49,687 bases of DNA from Anaerotignum sp. Lineage in GTDB: Bacteria; Bacillota; Clostridia; Lachnospirales; Anaerotignaceae. The notes below the pieces were generated by a model that worked only from the letters and a program-made list of their open reading frames with translations, did no database searches and had not been told where the DNA came from. Positions 8,042-16,727 of the stretch are shown piece after piece. The first letter of the stretch is position 1, and every line of letters starts with the position of its first letter. The position numbers and the translations under genes are program-made. The stretch lies in assembly GCA_028710085.1 (NCBI GenBank), contig JAQUSU010000006.1, forward strand, positions 1 through 49,687, written 5' to 3'.

Positions 8042-8169
8042 CGAAACCAAAGAAAACAGGTAAAAATCAGAACTCATGAATCCAGAAATAAAAATGAAAC
8101 TATTTTAAAATATGCTTAAATGGCATAAAAACAACTGGAATCAGCTGTTTACAAGAACAAATGAATAAA

Positions 8170-8210
8170 GCCACGAAAACAAGAATGGAAATTCCATTTG
8201 TTTTCGTGGC
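8170..8210 (-). terminator. Terminator after the kinase genes
   Basis: The long stem GCCACGAAAACAA... pairs with ...TTGTTTTCGTGGC (8170-8188 with 8193-8210, one bulge), 34 bp downstream of the kinase stop. A short T-rich tail follows on the minus strand. Confidence 0.6.
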
Positions 8211-8243
8211 AAAAATAAAGTCAAAAAATTGTAAAAATCAGCT

Positions 8244-9740
8244 TTAATCTTCTCGCCAATATTTTGCTCGTTCCACCGCTCTATGCCAATTGTAAAGAAG
8301 CGTATCCCGTTGGTCTACACTCATTTTTGGCTCATACCGTTGGTTTAATTTCCAGATACTTACTATATCATCCATGGAATTGTATTCCCCAATTCCCACA
8401 GCTCCCATAAAAGCAGCACCCAAAGCAGTCGTATCAGCTACTTGTGGAATATCCAGGGGAATACCCAATATATCTGCTTGAAATTGCATTAAAAAACGGT
8501 TTATCGTTGGTCCGCCATTGCAACGCATTACTGTAATAGGCACTTTTGAATCTTTCGACATAATATCAAGAACATCACGCACTTGGTAAGCAGTTGCCTC
8601 TAGCGTTGCACGCACAATATGAGCTTTCTGCGTGCCACCTGTTAATCCAATCAGCATACCAGAGGCATAGGAATCCCAGTGAGGGGCAGCAAGTCCCGTA
8701 AAAGCTGGTACAAAAAAAACCCCTCCGTTATCAGGTACTTCCATTGCCATTTTTTCGGTTTGTTGAAAGGATGAAATAATGTTCAAATTATCCTGCAACC
8801 ATTTTACTGCGCCTCCAGTGATATAGACACCGCCATCAAGGGCATATGTGCGCTTTCCTTTTAACTGCCACGCAACTGTCGGCAAAAGTCCACTTCCTGC
8901 ACAAACAGCAGTTTCGCCAGTATTCATTAGCATGAAACAACCCGTGCCATAGGTGGTTTTAATGGTGCCAGGAGAGACACAAGCTTGTCCTGCCAAAGCC
9001 GCCTGTTGATCTACCAAAATACCCGAAATAGGAATATTGGCACCCAAAAAATCAAGGGGGTCCGTATGCCCATAAATGCACGCGCTATCCTTGATTTCGG
9101 GTAAAGCATTTCCTGGAATGTCAAATAGCTCCAACAAATCTTGGTCCCAATCCCCAGTATGAATGTTAAACAGCAGCGTTCTTGATGCAGTAGATGCATC
9201 AGTTACATGAATCCGTCCGTGTGTCATCTTCCATACCATCCAAGTATCGATAGTGCCAATCAATAGATTCCCTTGGTCAGCCAAAGTTTTTGCTTCGGGC
9301 ACATTTTCCATAATCCATTGTAATTTGGGCGCAGTAAAATAAGAATCAATTAATAACCCAGTTTTATTATGCACTAAATCGTTATATTCATCAGCCATTA
9401 AATCAGCACGTCTGGAAGTTCTTCTATCTTGCCATACAATTGCGTTATAAATCGGTTCCCCTGTAGCCCTATTCCATGCCAATACGGTTTCCCCTTCATG
9501 ATTTAAGCCAATACAGAGTAAGGATGAGGAAGTAACCCCAATATTTCCCAGTGCTTGCGCTGTTGCCCCAATGACACTGCTCCAAACTTCTTTCGGGCTA
9601 TGTTCGACCCAACCAGTTTTTGGATAAAGCAGAGTAATTTTTTCATATCCCTTTGAAACAACATGCCATTCTTGGTCAAAAAGGATGGCAGTAACGCCAG
9701 TTGTTCCTTGATCTAATCCTAAATAATATTTCGCTCCCAT
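8244..9740 (-). CDS. FGGY family carbohydrate kinase, GlpK-like with altered substrate motif (copy 1)
   Basis: 498 residues from ATG 9740, chosen because a GGCGG ribosome site precedes it; an upstream TTG at 9767 would lack one. It has glycerol kinase architecture: DQGTTGVTAILFD, WVEHSPKEVW, NAIVWQDRRT, VDQQAALAGQ and the ATP-site GTIKTTYGTGCFMLMN. Glycerol kinases carry QRET, in which the Arg contacts glycerol; this protein has NHEGET, one residue longer and with Gly at that place. The Tyr in SYF and the Asp of DQQAAL are kept. It probably phosphorylates a small polyol or ketose other than glycerol. It is a close paralogue of the next gene upstream. Confidence 0.85.
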   Translation of the reverse strand: MGAKYYLGLDQGTTGVTAILFDQEWHVVSKGYEKITLLYPKTGWVEHSPKEVWSSVIGATAQALGNIGVTSSSLLCIGLNHEGETVLAWNRATGEPIYNAIVWQDRRTSRRADLMADEYNDLVHNKTGLLIDSYFTAPKLQWIMENVPEAKTLADQGNLLIGTIDTWMVWKMTHGRIHVTDASTASRTLLFNIHTGDWDQDLLELFDIPGNALPEIKDSACIYGHTDPLDFLGANIPISGILVDQQAALAGQACVSPGTIKTTYGTGCFMLMNTGETAVCAGSGLLPTVAWQLKGKRTYALDGGVYITGGAVKWLQDNLNIISSFQQTEKMAMEVPDNGGVFFVPAFTGLAAPHWDSYASGMLIGLTGGTQKAHIVRATLEATAYQVRDVLDIMSKDSKVPITVMRCNGGPTINRFLMQFQADILGIPLDIPQVADTTALGAAFMGAVGIGEYNSMDDIVSIWKLNQRYEPKMSVDQRDTLLYNWHRAVERAKYWRED

Positions 9741-9846
9741 ATATGTTCCGCCTTTTTTCTTGTTCAAAAAATGCTATTTCTCTTCCAAATAGATTTTAAC
9801 GCAAAGAATGAAAACAATCAAGGGCATTCATATTTTGTGTAATTAG

Positions 9847-9891
9847 CCTAAAAATCGTGCAGCCAAAAACAATGAGCTGCACAATTTTTAG
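9847..9891 (-). terminator. Hairpin between the two kinase genes
   Basis: Stem CCTAAAAATCGTGCAG (9847-9862) pairs with CTGCACAATTTTTAGG (9876-9891) around a 13-nt loop with one G-U-type position. It lies 16 nt after the upstream kinase stop. It may be a partial terminator or an mRNA processing/stability hairpin that sets the ratio of the two kinases. Confidence 0.5.
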
Positions 9892-9907
9892 GAGAATACG
9901 CCTTTGG

Positions 9908-11404
9908 TTAATCTAAAATCCAACCGCGTGATCTTTCTACGGCTCTGTGCCAGTTAAATAATAGAGCGTCTCTTTGGTCTTTGCTCATACGTGGTTCGTA
10001 ATATCTTGAAATTTTCCAAAAATGAGAAACTTCTTCCGGAGACGAAAATTCTCCAATACCTATAGCCGCCATATATGCTGCGCCAAGGGCTGTGGTATCG
10101 GTTATTTCGGGGATTTCTAAAGGAATACCTAAAATATCCGATTGAAATTGCATCAAAAATTGGTTCGCAACCGCGCCTCCATCACAACGCATGGTAGTAA
10201 TCGGAACACCAGAATCTTTTTCCATCACATCCAAAACGTCTTTCACTTGGTATGCAGTGGATTCCAAAGTCGCACGCACAATGTGCTCCTGCGTGGTGCC
10301 TCCAGTAATTCCAATCATCATACCTCTTGCATAGGAATCCCAATAAGGCGCAGCTAAACCTGTAAAGGATGGCACAAAAAACACACCTCCATTATCCCCC
10401 GCCTGTCTTGCCATAGCTTCTGTTTCAGAAGCAGATTTGATGATTTTCAAGCCGTCTCTTAACCACTGTGTTGCCGCACCAGAAATATAAATCCCTCCAT
10501 CAAGGGCATAGGAACATTTCCCGTTTAATTGCCAAGCAACAGTAGTCAATATTCCATTTGTAGAATAGACTGGCTTATCTCCAGTGTTCATCAACATAAA
10601 ACATCCCGTTCCAAAAGTCGTTTTTACAGAACCAGGGGTGATGCAATTTTGCCCGAACAACGCTGCTTGTTGGTCAACCATTACGCCAGAAATTGGTGCA
10701 CGAATCCCCATAAAATCCATGGCATCACTATAGCCATAAATCATAGCACTATCACAAATAGTGGGCATAATGCTACGGTCAATATGTAATAAATCCAAAA
10801 TATCCTGATCCCAATCCCCTTTATGAATGTTGAAGAGCATCGTTCTTGAAGCAGTGGATGCATCGGTGATATGCACTTTCCCATGGGTCATCTTCCAAAT
10901 CAACCATGCATCCATATTTCCTGCCAGAAGCTGCCCTTTTTTCATTAGTTCCCCAGCTTCGGGCACATTATCTAATATCCATTGGATTTTCGTTGCACTA
11001 AAGTAAGAATCAATAATCAACCCTGTGTTGTTGCGCACAAGTTCTGCATATTTTTCACTTAATTCATCAGCATGCCTAGCGGTTCTTCTATCTTGCCAAA
11101 CAATTGCATTATATACAGGTACGCCTGTTAATTTGTCCCACAAAACAACGGTTTCTCCTTCGTGATCAAGACCGATACAAGTGATTTCTTTTGGCATCGC
11201 GCCAATAACCAACATTGCTTGCCTTGTTGCAGACATAATGGATTCCCAAACTTCAATGGCATCATGTTCCACCCACCCTGCTCTAGGGTAAATTTGGGTA
11301 ATTTCCTTGTAGCCCCTTGCTGCCAAAGTCCAATTTTCATCAAATAAAATTGCAGTGGTACCAGTTGTTCCTTGGTCAATTCCTAAATAGTATTTTTTCG
11401 GCAT
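9908..11404 (-). CDS. FGGY family carbohydrate kinase, GlpK-like with altered substrate motif (copy 2)
   Basis: 498 residues, same length and plan as the other kinase: DQGTTGTTAILFD, WVEHDAIEVW, NAIVWQDRRT, IRAPISGVMVDQQAALFGQ and TTFGTGCFMLMN. It again has DHEGET in place of the glycerol-contacting QRET of GlpK. The shared change argues that both arose by tandem duplication after the specificity shift. Good ribosome site GGAGGAAT before ATG 11404. It lies 28 nt downstream of the AraC regulator and probably shares its transcript. No glpF or glpD is nearby, which also speaks against ordinary glycerol use. Confidence 0.85.
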   Translation of the reverse strand: MPKKYYLGIDQGTTGTTAILFDENWTLAARGYKEITQIYPRAGWVEHDAIEVWESIMSATRQAMLVIGAMPKEITCIGLDHEGETVVLWDKLTGVPVYNAIVWQDRRTARHADELSEKYAELVRNNTGLIIDSYFSATKIQWILDNVPEAGELMKKGQLLAGNMDAWLIWKMTHGKVHITDASTASRTMLFNIHKGDWDQDILDLLHIDRSIMPTICDSAMIYGYSDAMDFMGIRAPISGVMVDQQAALFGQNCITPGSVKTTFGTGCFMLMNTGDKPVYSTNGILTTVAWQLNGKCSYALDGGIYISGAATQWLRDGLKIIKSASETEAMARQAGDNGGVFFVPSFTGLAAPYWDSYARGMMIGITGGTTQEHIVRATLESTAYQVKDVLDVMEKDSGVPITTMRCDGGAVANQFLMQFQSDILGIPLEIPEITDTTALGAAYMAAIGIGEFSSPEEVSHFWKISRYYEPRMSKDQRDALLFNWHRAVERSRGWILD

Positions 11405-11432
11405 AGTTATTCCTCCAACACAATAAAGATAT

Positions 11433-12356
11433 TTATAAAATATTGGTAATGGTATTCCAAGTTAGACTGTGTGCGTCGGCGTAGCGCATATCACAGGCTG
11501 TGCAATCTAAAAACTTTTGATAGGAACGGTTCATATGGGCTTGGTCAAAATATCCAAAGGTCACGGCCGTATTTAATAAGGATTTCGGCTTTGTTGCAAA
11601 AATGTTCTGAAGTGAGCATTGGAGCTGCGTCATTTCAGAAAATAGTTTTGTTGAAACTCCAACATGTTCCTGGAAAATTCGGTTCAAATATCTTTCGCTA
11701 CAACCGACAATAGTGGCAATTTCAGATACCTTAATCACACCCTGATTTTCAAGAATAATATTAACACAACGTGAAACCAAAGCCATAGGCGAAAATTGAG
11801 CAGAATTTAATCCACTTAAATAGCGACCCAACAAAATGTTTCTTTCATGAAAAGACTCCCCCCGCTTTAATTCGTTTAGAAAGCTATCAACTTGTGGCAA
11901 AAATTGTTCTAAGGGCAAAGCTCTATCCGTCAAGTCACTGGCCGGGATGTCTAACAACCAATGTATGACATCCGGGTGTAGGCGAACACAATATGCCACT
12001 GAATATGGCTTAATGCGTAATTTACGTAAAAACGTTAAAACGCCACTAACGTAACCATGAGAATTGTTACTGCCTAGCATAAAATAGAGTGACATATACC
12101 CGTTTGGGATGAGTGGATATTGTAGCTCTTCGCCACTTAGGTTCGCTATCTCAAAGGTATCTAGTATAAACTTATGGTATTCATGGTCATGGGGAAAAAT
12201 ACGCCGTTGTAATTGTATACCCGCTCCATCTAGCAAAATAGGGGCTAAGGGTTGCGTACTGGGTCGATCCTTTGCTGTTTGTTTATTACTTATAAATAAA
12301 GACAACAATACCACTCCTTGCTCCATGCTAGTAAAAATAAGAACTCGCCTCTTCAT
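11433..12356 (-). CDS. AraC family transcriptional regulator of the kinase/permease unit
   Basis: 307 residues. The C-terminal 100 residues hold the two-helix-turn-helix AraC domain: ISEIATIVGCSERYLNRIFQ (after V in KVSEIA) with the second motif NTAVTFGYFDQAHMNRSYQK. The N-terminal part, with HDHEYHKF and IPNGYMSLYFML, is a probable ligand-binding half of AraC type (DUF6597-like). It is encoded just upstream of the kinases and diverges from the permease, so it most likely controls both units from the 195-bp divergent region. No clear ribosome site precedes ATG 12356, so the start may be further in. Confidence 0.85.
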   Translation of the reverse strand: MKRRVLIFTSMEQGVVLLSLFISNKQTAKDRPSTQPLAPILLDGAGIQLQRRIFPHDHEYHKFILDTFEIANLSGEELQYPLIPNGYMSLYFMLGSNNSHGYVSGVLTFLRKLRIKPYSVAYCVRLHPDVIHWLLDIPASDLTDRALPLEQFLPQVDSFLNELKRGESFHERNILLGRYLSGLNSAQFSPMALVSRCVNIILENQGVIKVSEIATIVGCSERYLNRIFQEHVGVSTKLFSEMTQLQCSLQNIFATKPKSLLNTAVTFGYFDQAHMNRSYQKFLDCTACDMRYADAHSLTWNTITNIL

Positions 12357-12551
12357 AAAACTAGTTTAACATATAGTATTTCAAATGAAAATTCCGATTT
12401 ATGCTATTATTTTTAATAATAACATGCTAGACTTTATAAAAAGTTAGGTGATAAGGGGGTTTCAAGCAGGCAAAACGGCATAATTGTTTGTAAAATGTTA
12501 ATTGTATTGAAATGTTGAAAGAGTAATACACATAATAAAGGAGGTGCACAT

Positions 12552-14042
12552 ATGAACGAATCCCAAAACAACAAAGTTTTAACACGTGCTCTCGGACTTC
12601 CCGAATGCGTAACCATTACCGCCGGTGCTGTAATTGGTGTTGGGTTGTTCACAGTTGGTTCTTCTCAAGTAGGCATCTTGGGAGGTTCCATAATCATCGC
12701 AACGATCATTGCTTTCTTCTTAGTATTATGGCCTTCTGCAATTTATGGCGAATTGGGTGCAGCCCTTCCGTTAGCAGGTGGTACATACGCATACGCAAAA
12801 CGAGCAATTAACTATCCCGTAGCTGTGTTCTGTAGTTGGAATTATACTATTGCACAAATTGGTATCGGTGGTTCTGAAGCCCTGGCATTTGCAAACTATT
12901 TCTAGCGTCTGTTAGAAGCTTTGGGTCTTCCAAATAACATTGACCCTCGTATCCTTGCTGGTGCTCTATTCGTATTATTCGTATTTATTAATTATCGTGG
13001 TATTGCAATTGCTGGTAAATGGCAAAATGCCTGCATGTTCTTTTTCTGGGGCGCATCTTTGGTATGGTTTGCAACTGTAATCCGCGAAATGGACTTTACA
13101 AACTTCTCTTACGTTTTTGCTGGCATCCCCGCTGAAATAACTGCATTTGCAAAATGCGTATTGATGGTATGGTGGTGCTTCGCTGGTTTTGAAACAGTAG
13201 TCGGTATGGGTGCGGAAGTTAAATTCCCTCAAATTACAATCCCTCGTGCTTTAACAATTTCCCCCTTCATCGTATTTGGGGTAAATGCATTATTCCAATG
13301 GTTCTTATTGGGCATCACACCGCCAGAAGCGCTTGCGGGTTTGGCAACTGCTGATGCACCTTTTGCTTTCTCTATGGAAGCAGCTGGTTTGGTTGGGATT
13401 CCTCTAGTAATCCTTTGCTTAGGAATTACATTTGGCGGCGACTTCTCTACAATGAATCCATGTGTAACCGGTCCTGCTCGTTATATGTACGTTATGGCGA
13501 ATGATGGTTCCATGCCAAAGGCTTTTGGTAAGTTACATCCAAAATACAACAGCCCTTATATCTCCGTATTAACAGTTGGTGTGATTGGAGTTGCATTAAT
13601 TGCAACGGGTTCTATCGCAGTATTGGCGGCGATGTGTGCATTTTGCCAAATGACCTGCTACATTATCGGCTACATTTCTTATTTGATGTTACAAAAAAAA
13701 GAACCAAATCTGCACCGTCCTTACAAAGTACCTTTCGGTACCTTTGGTGCATACTTCAGTATCGCAACTTACGCTATCTTAGCGTTATTGGCTCTTGATA
13801 TGAACGCACTTCCCTACAACATTGGCTTTGATGCAATTTGCATCATCTATTACTTTGCCTTCGTTCGTAAGCGTCCTATTCCTCAAGAATCAGTTGATAT
13901 TGAATTATTGACATTGCAAACAGTTGAGCCTACTGCTCAAGAAAAAATTGCCTTGGATAAACAGTATCTTCGTTGGAAATACGCTGGCTACATTGTATTT
14001 GCAGTATCCTTGTGCATGTTTATCGTCGGTTTTATACTATAA
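12552..14042 (+). CDS. APC superfamily amino acid permease interrupted by one in-frame TAG
   Basis: The frame starts at ATG 12552 behind AAAGGAGG and would encode 495 sense residues plus one TAG codon at 12903-12905. The stretch LPECVTITAGAVIGVGLFTV and about 12 hydrophobic segments mark an APC-family amino acid or amine permease. Residues FANYF end before the TAG and RLLEALGLP continues in the same frame without any gap, so nothing else is lost. A single C-to-T change of a Gln CAG codon would explain it. Either the gene is a very young pseudogene, or the amber is suppressed, or it is a base-call error. A strong terminator follows. Confidence 0.85.
12903..12905 (+). other. In-frame amber codon inside the permease
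   Basis: Codon 118 of the permease frame reads TAG between TTC and CGT; the frame is open and conserved-looking on both sides. Other genes here end in TAG (for example at 1556 and 14515), so TAG is a real stop in this genome. Confidence 0.9.
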
Positions 14043-14120
14043 TTCTTGATTGACCCCCTGAAAACAAAATAGATTATGGTAGATTGAAACAAATCTAAAG
14101 TCAAAATTTTAGTTGATACA

Positions 14121-14168
14121 AAAAAATTCCCTTATCCATAAAAACACTTATGGTCTGGGAATTTTTTT
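14121..14168 (+). terminator. Terminator of the permease
   Basis: Stem AAAAAATTCCC (14121-14131) / GGGAATTTTTT (14157-14167) with inner pairing CCATAA/TTATGG and a run of T. Confidence 0.85.
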
Positions 14169-14514
14169 TATTTTGGAATGTCTGTTTGTAAGGTTTATCC
14201 TTTATTTAAAATCTCACATGGTTAAGCCTAAGTGTCATTTTATGACACGGATTTAACTTCTTTTTACCCTATTTCCTTAAAAAGCCTTATTTCATCTATA
14301 AATTCTATATTTTTTAAGGCTCAAAAATGGCATTTTTTGCCTATTTTCAAGCCTAAAAATTGCCCTTATCGAAATATCACGCAAATAAGCATCGTTTATC
14401 AAACTGAGAAAATTCACAGGCCCTTAAAATGCATTTTATCTCCCCAAGCCGTTGCCAAAAGTATTTCAAATGTAAGGAATACTCTAACTTTCAACAACTT
14501 CCTACGGAGTTATT
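14169..14514. other. 346-bp intergenic region
   Basis: AT-rich. A plus-strand open frame (14232-14555) has no ribosome site and no recognisable protein pattern and is not called. No repeat or structured RNA was seen. Confidence 0.5.
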
Positions 14515-15132
14515 CTATTGTCTATTGTAATAATCAATTCCATCTTCCGGTTTAAAATATGTACGCAGATAACCATCCGTTGAAACAATTACAAATTCAT
14601 TTGTGCTTTCAATATAGTAAATATCATCGCCATCTTCTTTTTCTGTTTTATAAAGAGCCTCAGTATTATTCACTACCATACTTGCTCCAGCTTCATATTC
14701 TTTGGCTGTTGCATAGTTAAAATCCGCACCATGCTTTTCAAAATGTTCATCCCTTAACTGTTCATTACGAAATACACAAAAAATCTCATTCTTACTTTCA
14801 ATTCCACTATGTATACTATCCGTTCCAACGTTTTCGGAATCAATGCCTTGAAAGTCACTTTCAACCGTCGTGCCAGAGCTTCTATCCGGAGTGAACAGCG
14901 TTAATTTACCTGATAACACCCCTATTAATATTAAAACAATTAGCAATACCGCAAAAATACCGCTTCTAGCACCACGTTTTTTTTGCGTATATGTTTTTGC
15001 AGTTGTTTTATTTTTCTCCCTGCATTTTTTACATCGTTTCGGAAGTGACAATTTTTTGTCCTTGTAAAACTTTATTTCCGCTTCGCTAAGTTCATACTCT
15101 TCTCCGCACTGCTTGCAAGTTCTTTTTTCCAT
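14515..15132 (-). CDS. Zinc-ribbon membrane protein with a BECR-type nuclease-like C-terminal domain
   Basis: 205 residues in three parts. Residues 1-42 form a zinc ribbon (CKQC at 6-9 and CKKC at 34-37). A single hydrophobic segment, SGIFAVLLIVLILIGVLSG, lies at about 57-75. A Ser/Asp-rich linker leads to a C-terminal domain (about 120-205) with HFEKHGADFNYATAKEY, STNEFVIVSTDGYLRTYFKP and a Tyr near the end. That His...Thr-Tyr pattern resembles the Barnase-EndoU-ColicinE5/D-RelE (BECR) ribonuclease domains found in polymorphic toxins. No immunity gene is obvious next to it. The gene ends in TAG. Domain assignment of the last part is from memory of the family and needs a profile search. Confidence 0.6.
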   Translation of the reverse strand: MEKRTCKQCGEEYELSEAEIKFYKDKKLSLPKRCKKCREKNKTTAKTYTQKKRGARSGIFAVLLIVLILIGVLSGKLTLFTPDRSSGTTVESDFQGIDSENVGTDSIHSGIESKNEIFCVFRNEQLRDEHFEKHGADFNYATAKEYEAGASMVVNNTEALYKTEKEDGDDIYYIESTNEFVIVSTDGYLRTYFKPEDGIDYYNRQ

Positions 15133-15253
15133 AAAATCAATCCAATGCCTGTAAATTTTTTATTACATTTATATTCTAGTCTTTTATGCAAATTTTGTAA
15201 ATCAACTTAAATAATATACATATAGCAAATAGCTTAAACATCAATTATCGTGT

Positions 15254-15600
15254 TTAGGCTATACCTTCATTCAAATAAACTGGTACTTCATTAAAGCAGT
15301 TTTGCTCATCTTGGTAACTGCTCACACCAAGATGAGCTATTCTTCCATCAAGCAACTTCAGTTTTTATGCTACTCTTTTGTCCATAGCTATCTTAACAGC
15401 CTTTTTCAATTTCTTCTTATTCTTTTATTTTTCATATGCATTGGGATTTGTCAGTAGTTCACCAATTATTGCATAAACTATATTTTCGAAATAATCATCT
15501 ACAATTCTCATTATATTTGATAATGACACATCATTATATAATGCAAGGCAGCTTCTATTTGCTTTTCAAGTCACCATTTCACTTTTTTCGTTGGAAAGCT
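15254..15600 (-). pseudogene. Decayed coding remnant of unknown family
   Basis: One minus-strand frame reads as protein-like text broken by stop codons: RIVDDYFENIVYAIIGELLT... then stop, KKLKKAVKIAMDKRVA then stop, and LDGRIAHLGVSSYQDEQNC... ending in VYLNEGIA at 15254. The pieces share one frame, so the gene decayed by nonsense mutations rather than shuffling. I do not recognise the family. Confidence 0.45.
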
Positions 15601-15606
15601 CACTGC

Positions 15607-15840
15607 TCAATTATTATTTCTCACAGAAATATTATCTAATTCTGCTCGTGTGTTGTTCCACGTTCTTGCGCCTACATAGCCCTCCGTATAATCATCATCC
15701 TCAAAGGATAATACTTGAATTCCATCTACAGTTATGATGTGTTCCGTACCTTTTACAGATATTTGTATATCATAAGGATCGGTAACTTTAAAATCAGAAC
15801 CCATAACAGACGTCATAGAAACAGATTGGAAAGGATTTTT
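15607..15840 (-). pseudogene. Fragment of a concanavalin/LamG-like domain
   Basis: The readable part contains YDIQISVKGTEHIITVDG and YTEGYVGARTWNNTRAELDN. This is the closing half of a jelly-roll lectin-like domain of the kind seen in LamG, DUF1080 and GH32 C-terminal modules. No start codon or signal peptide belongs to it; upstream it runs into the pilin remnant in a different frame. It is probably the tail of a larger extracellular protein. Confidence 0.5.
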
Positions 15841-15841
15841 T

Positions 15842-16039
15842 TCACTTCCATTCACTACTTTGCGCACAGTACTGTGTGGCACGGTTGAGTATACAAAGGT
15901 TAGCATTGTCCGCAGTGACTTTTGCTTTTTGATTAATGCTCCAAAATGAAACCATGCTAATGGCAATAAGGATAGTGATGATCCCAATTACGACAAGCAA
16001 TTCCATAAGCGTAAACCCTTTTTTATTAAAACGACTAGC
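15842..16039 (-). pseudogene. N-terminal fragment of a type IV prepilin-like protein
   Basis: From ATG 16039 (GGGTGG 7 nt upstream) the frame gives RFNKKGFTLMELLVVIGII, the class III prepilin cleavage and methylation site: cleavage after Gly, with Glu five residues on. A hydrophobic helix follows, and the frame stops after about 65 residues. Pilins are normally 130-180 residues, and no pilus assembly genes are near. The frame is lost where the lectin-like fragment begins. Possibly one protein with a frameshift, possibly two neighbouring genes. Confidence 0.6.
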
Positions 16040-16364
16040 TACTAACATAAACACCACCCAGACACATGCTAAAATAAGAAAACAGCCATACCCTAACAAC
16101 AAAAAGCTAACAAGTTTTCTCCTGGTGTTTGACTTGTTCCAGTTATAGGCATATTCATTTTCAGCGTATCTAAGCACCTTTAAAAGTTATTGCCTTAAGG
16201 GAACTAGATTTGTTGATGAGAAATGGGGAGGACATTCTTTACAACCCCAAAAACTGTTTTATAATACAAACGTGCGCAAAAAGCAGAAAAATAGCCTTGC
16301 TTGTAAATAACTATCAAATTTCATATCAGTTTTCTAAGTTTAGCCAGATTTTTGAACATATAAC

Positions 16365-16472
16365 ATGATTGAATCTCTGGAAGAATTGGAATATATATTG
16401 GATGATTATGAAAACCAGTTTAACAACCATCAACTTCTTCACTCCTTGTTAAGTTATTTCACACCACAATAA
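16365..16472 (+). pseudogene. Possible transposase C-terminal scrap
   Basis: A 35-codon plus-strand frame ends FNNHQLLHSLLSYFTPQ, which resembles the YNNHRPHSSLGYLTP ending of IS3/IS481 DDE transposases. Too short to be sure. Confidence 0.3.
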
Positions 16473-16480
16473 ATCACTAC

Positions 16481-16663
16481 TTACTTCTCGCTTTTTGAAT
16501 AATTTGGTGTAGCGAAATGCATTTTCGAATTTTCTTTCTTGTTTATAGGATAATATATATCATCAGAGGTTTTTTCAAGCTTTTCCCTATTCCAACAGAA
16601 GATACTTGTCCCTCCATTGAGTCTATTGTACCCAATAATCTTGAAACTTGGTTTCCATTTTTG
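16481..16663 (-). other. Unassigned open stretch, possible gene remnant
   Basis: A 60-codon minus-strand frame with a protein-like composition (segments GYNRLNGGTSIFCWNREKL and KENSKMHFATPNYSKSEK) but no start codon with a ribosome site. It lies in a 550-bp region (16178-16727) between the pilin remnant and the NlpC/P60 gene that otherwise holds only short scraps and a terminator. Confidence 0.3.
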
Positions 16664-16670
16664 TCATAAA

Positions 16671-16703
16671 AAAGGGCAGATCAACAATTTGTCCATCTGC
16701 CCT
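16671..16703 (-). terminator. Terminator of the NlpC/P60 gene
   Basis: Stem AGGGCAGAT (minus strand; 16673-16681 with 16695-16703) followed on the minus strand by TTTTTT, 25 nt after the stop codon. Confidence 0.85.
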
Positions 16704-16727
16704 GCCATTTTTATTAAGAATTTTAAA

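Noticed and set aside
12552..14042. Pyrrolysine-coding permease
   Set aside because: TAG is used as a terminal stop by other genes in the window and no pyl genes are visible. A C-to-T mutation explains the codon with fewer assumptions, so only the amber itself is reported.
14232..14555. Plus-strand 107-codon open frame
   Set aside because: No ribosome site, no recognisable pattern and low-complexity AT-rich composition; overlaps the end of the minus-strand zinc-ribbon gene.
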